This document shows, piece by piece, positions 5,936-8,044 of a stretch of 8,044 nt of DNA. The position numbers and the translations under genes are program-made. Each line of letters opens with the position of its first letter. The stretch's first letter is position 1. The stretch covers positions 1 to 8,044 of the forward strand of contig DAOVCL010000086.1 of the NCBI GenBank assembly GCA_030670005.1. Direction: 5' to 3'. The notes below the pieces were generated by a model that ran no database searches, was not told the origin of the DNA, and saw only the letters and a list, made by a program, of their open reading frames with translations. Origin of the DNA: Candidatus Zixiibacteriota bacterium (lineage in GTDB: Bacteria > SM23-81 > DAOVCL01).

Positions 5936-6954
5936 AGTTGAGGTTAAGACTCCAAAAACCAGATGGATATATTCTGAACAATCGGTTTATAAAGGTTGAC
6001 TTAGAAGTGACCTCAAGCATGATGGGGGGTAAGAGCCAAGTAAGAACCAATTCCTACCCAAGGAAAATAGGGCATCCGAAGCCTATCCAGGATTCGGAGT
6101 CAGGTTCACATCGGCCTAAACCTCATAAGTTTATCTCTTACCTTAGGCTCTGCCGGGCCCCCAATCTTATCCTGGTCTTCCTCTCAGTGATGGTGGGGGG
6201 CTTTATGGGGGGGCTCTCTCCCCTTTGGCGGGCCCTGATCGCTGGTCTTTCGGCCTCTTTGGTGGCCGGTGGGGGAAATGGATTGGATGACATCATTGAC
6301 CTGAGGATAGATAGGATAAACCAACCATCCCGTCCGCTTCCCTCCGGGGAGGTCAGGCTCAGGGGGGCCTGGAAATTTACCTATCTCCTCTTCCTTTTGG
6401 GGCTGGGCTTGAGTCTCCTTTTAGGGGTAGAGGCCATCCTTTTGGTTATCCTCTCTACCCTTCTTCTCCTCTCCTACCCTCTCTGGTGGAAGAGGAGGGG
6501 GCTGGTGGGGAATCTGGTGGTCAGCCTCTTAGGCGGACTTGCCTTTCTCTATGGTGGAATAGCCGTAGGACAACCAGGAGAGGCTCTGATCCCCGCTCTC
6601 TTTGCCTTGCTCTACCATCTGGGCCGGGAGCTATTAAAGGATATAGAGGACCGAGAGGGGGACGAGGCCGGAGGGAAAATGACCTATCCTCTAAGGTATG
6701 GTCTCAACGCCTCCCTCAGGCTGGTCACCCTTGTTTTTGGGCTCTTAATCTGTTTGACTTTTTTGCCCTTTGTGCTTAATATTTACCATCTCCCTTATCT
6801 GTTAACCGTAGGTTTGGGAGTGGATAGCTTCCTTCTCTTCCTTCTCTGCTATCTTTGGAAGAAGGGGGAGGCAAGCAACTGGTCAATTATAAATAGGTTG
6901 CTTAAACTGGATATGTTATTGGGCCTTTTAGCTATCTGCCTGGGGAGGATATAA
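5932..6954 (+). CDS. UbiA-family prenyltransferase, digeranylgeranylglyceryl phosphate synthase-like
   Basis: A multi-pass membrane enzyme that joins a polyprenyl diphosphate to an acceptor. With ATG 5932 it has 340 residues. The first Asp-rich motif is DDIIDLRID (residues 119-127) followed by RINQPSRPLPSG, and the second is KDIEDREGD (236-244). The DRIN.P.RP.PSG wording is closest to archaeal-type geranylgeranylglyceryl phosphate geranylgeranyltransferases, but quinone or other acceptors are possible. The usual NDxxDxxxD begins with D instead of N here. Several hydrophobic helices follow from residue 67 onward. The start shares ATGA with waaF but has no well-spaced ribosome site. GTG 6007 or ATG 6019/6022 are alternatives, and none lies closer to the first helix, so at least 35 polar residues precede it. 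The first part is AT-rich, unlike the rest. Confidence 0.82.
   Translation: MKLRLRLQKPDGYILNNRFIKVDLEVTSSMMGGKSQVRTNSYPRKIGHPKPIQDSESGSHRPKPHKFISYLRLCRAPNLILVFLSVMVGGFMGGLSPLWRALIAGLSASLVAGGGNGLDDIIDLRIDRINQPSRPLPSGEVRLRGAWKFTYLLFLLGLGLSLLLGVEAILLVILSTLLLLSYPLWWKRRGLVGNLVVSLLGGLAFLYGGIAVGQPGEALIPALFALLYHLGRELLKDIEDREGDEAGGKMTYPLRYGLNASLRLVTLVFGLLICLTFLPFVLNIYHLPYLLTVGLGVDSFLLFLLCYLWKKGEASNWSIINRLLKLDMLLGLLAICLGRI
6075..6098 (+). repeat. Hairpin in the 5' part of the prenyltransferase gene
   Basis: TCCGAA (6075-6080) pairs with TTCGGA (6093-6098). Inside, after a G/A mismatch, CCT (6082-6084) pairs with AGG (6089-6091) around the loop ATCC. It lies within the codons for the polar N-terminal extension, a stretch that shows no family resemblance. 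Confidence 0.4.
6944..6948 (+). promoter_or_regulatory. Strong ribosome binding site for dtd
   Basis: GGAGG sits six bases before the ATG at 6955, inside the last codons of the prenyltransferase gene. The stop codon TAA (6952-6954) touches the start codon directly, so the two genes are read in tandem. Confidence 0.75.
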
Positions 6955-7392
6955 ATGAGGCTTGTTCTCCAGAGGGTGAATCATGCCCAGGTTAAAGTAG
7001 AGGATAAGTCAGTGGGCAAGATAGGTAGGGGTCTTGTCGTTCTCTTGGGGATAAGGAATGGGGATGGGGAGAGGGACTCCAAATACTTGGCCGAAAAGGT
7101 TGCTCATCTCAGGGTCTTTGAGGATGAATCTGGGAAGTTTAATCTCTCGGTTATGGACATCGGAGGTGAGGTTCTGGTCGTCTCCCAATTCACCCTCTAC
7201 GGGGACTGCAGAAAGGGAAGAAGGCCAAGCTTTACCCAGGCCTCCCCTCCAGAGGAGGCAAATAAACTCTATGAGAGATTTGTTGGTCTCTTACAGGAGA
7301 GAGGATTGAGGGTGGAGACCGGGGTGTTTGGGGCTCATATGTTGGTGGAGATCCAGAATCAGGGGCCAGTAACCCTTATCCTGGAGAGCTGA
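6955..7392 (+). CDS. dtd: D-aminoacyl-tRNA deacylase
   Basis: This cytoplasmic proofreading enzyme hydrolyses D-amino acids (and glycine mischarged on tRNA-Ala) from tRNA. The 145-residue length is exactly typical. The start MRLVLQRVNHAQV matches the family start, the catalytic-pocket motif SQFTLYGD is at 77-84, and the Gly-cisPro motif lies in NQGPVT at 135-140, with Gly137-Pro138 giving the chiral selectivity. Nothing is missing, so it should be active. It follows the prenyltransferase with no gap and precedes maf by one base, which indicates co-transcription. The link to envelope genes is probably just operon sharing. Confidence 0.96.
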   Translation: MRLVLQRVNHAQVKVEDKSVGKIGRGLVVLLGIRNGDGERDSKYLAEKVAHLRVFEDESGKFNLSVMDIGGEVLVVSQFTLYGDCRKGRRPSFTQASPPEEANKLYERFVGLLQERGLRVETGVFGAHMLVEIQNQGPVTLILES

Positions 7393-7393
7393 A

Positions 7394-7987
7394 ATGACCT
7401 GGAAGCCTCTATCCGACGGGAAGCTAATCCTGGCCTCATCCTCACCGCGGCGGGCCTGGTTACTCAGGCAGGTGGGCATCCCCTTTCGCACAATGGAGGT
7501 GAATGTGGAGGAGGGATTTTCAGAAGAGAGGTCTCCAGCCGACTATGTTCTCACCCTGGCGGAGAGAAAGGCCCTCTCTGCTGCCTCTAAGCTAAGAGAG
7601 GGGATTGTGCTGGGAGCAGATACCATAGTCCTCTTTCAGGGGGAGATAATGGGGAAGCCAAAGGATGCCCAGCAGGCGAAGGAGATGCTCTCCCGATTGA
7701 GCGGTCATACCCATCAGGTCTATACCGGGCTTGCCCTGATCGATGTGGGTAAAGGGAGGACTGTCACTGGCTATGAGGTGACCAGGGTGAGGTTTCGTCC
7801 CCTTTCCGCAGAGTTTATCAACAGCTATGTAGGGACAGGTGAACCCTTGGACAAGGCCGGGGCCTATGGGGTGCAAAAAAAGGGTGCCCTTTTGGTGGAA
7901 AGGGTGGAGGGTTGCTTCTATAATGTGGTGGGACTCCCCCTCTCTAAGCTATTGACCCTTCTGCAGGAGCTGGGATATGGAACTTAA
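7394..7987 (+). CDS. maf: Maf-family nucleoside triphosphate pyrophosphatase (YhdE type)
   Basis: A cytoplasmic house-cleaning enzyme that hydrolyses the alpha-beta phosphate bond of certain nucleotides. The YhdE branch prefers dTTP, UTP and modified pyrimidine nucleotides. The 197-residue product has the full set of family marks: LASSSPRR at 13-20, GADTIV at 74-79 with the catalytic Asp76, GKPKD at 87-91, EPLDKAGAYGVQ at 150-161, and GCFYNVVGLPLSKL from 173. GADT rather than GSDQ in the second motif points to the YhdE branch rather than YceF. The ATG at 7394 has GGAG at 7383-7386. Its end overlaps the next gene by 11 bases. Confidence 0.94.
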   Translation: MTWKPLSDGKLILASSSPRRAWLLRQVGIPFRTMEVNVEEGFSEERSPADYVLTLAERKALSAASKLREGIVLGADTIVLFQGEIMGKPKDAQQAKEMLSRLSGHTHQVYTGLALIDVGKGRTVTGYEVTRVRFRPLSAEFINSYVGTGEPLDKAGAYGVQKKGALLVERVEGCFYNVVGLPLSKLLTLLQELGYGT

Positions 7988-8044
7988 GAAGCTCGGCCGT
8001 TATCTGCAGAAGGAGAGGAGGAATCGTAAGATAAGTCTCAAGGA
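7977..8044 (+). CDS. Helix-turn-helix protein, probably RodZ-like (N-terminal fragment, cut by window end)
   Basis: Only 22 complete codons are present before the window ends. ATG 7977 has AGGAG at 7965-7969 with a seven-base spacer and overlaps the end of maf. The visible residues MELKKLGRYLQKERRNRK followed by ISLK fit the first helix of an XRE-type helix-turn-helix. The L-G-x-x-L-x-x-x-R-x-x-x-x-I-S-L wording is typical of the N terminus of RodZ-like cell-shape proteins, which bind MreB in rod-shaped bacteria. A plain XRE regulator cannot be excluded on so short a piece. Confidence 0.6.
   Translation, partial: MELKKLGRYLQKERRNRKISLK

Noticed and set aside
5938..5973. Internal promoter TTGAGG ... 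TATATT before the prenyltransferase
   Set aside because: The boxes are separated by 24 bases, well over the usual 16-18, so the AT-rich sequence alone is not enough.
6070..6125. tRNA-like or riboswitch-like fold in the AT-rich stretch
   Set aside because: Only one short hairpin is visible; there is no acceptor stem, T-arm or anticodon arm, and no known riboswitch core.

Overview
The window (8,044 bases, roughly half G+C) reads as part of a bacterial chromosome from a Gram-negative, lipopolysaccharide-making organism. Signs are a lipid A secondary acyltransferase beside a heptosyltransferase, and several Sec signal peptides. Arginine codons are mostly AGG/AGA and the coding strand is purine-rich, with many GGAGG-like ribosome sites. 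One copy of a GATTGCTT...CTCGCAATGAC palindrome of a dispersed-repeat type lies upstream. I cannot name the phylum; a Desulfobacterota/Nitrospirota-like or candidate-phylum bacterium fits best (inference).

Layout. Bases 1-353 hold no convincing gene but contain two strong palindromes. From 354 to the right edge every gene is on the + strand and nearly every junction overlaps or is only a few bases long, so the stretch looks like one transcription unit with no internal terminator seen. The first block (354-4091) encodes three exported proteins: a 622-residue protein with twelve G-N/D-D-x-Y repeats, a 305-residue HEAT-repeat protein, and a membrane-anchored HExxH metalloprotease. The second block (4063-5935) is envelope synthesis: an LpxL-type lipid A acyltransferase and a WaaF-type heptosyltransferase. 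The third block (5932-8044) has a UbiA-family prenyltransferase resembling the archaeal-type digeranylgeranylglyceryl phosphate synthases, D-aminoacyl-tRNA deacylase (dtd), a Maf nucleotide pyrophosphatase, and the first 22 codons of a likely RodZ-type helix-turn-helix protein.

How the parts may work together. lpxL and waaF act on the lipid A/inner-core part of LPS, and the UbiA protein probably makes a prenylated lipid, so the centre of the operon is about envelope lipids. dtd and maf are housekeeping quality-control enzymes often found in mixed operons. The most original part is the three-gene exported module at the left: the repeat protein matches no family I can name, and its tight coupling to a HEAT scaffold and a periplasmic-facing protease suggests a surface or periplasmic assembly/processing system. 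That role is inference from context only.
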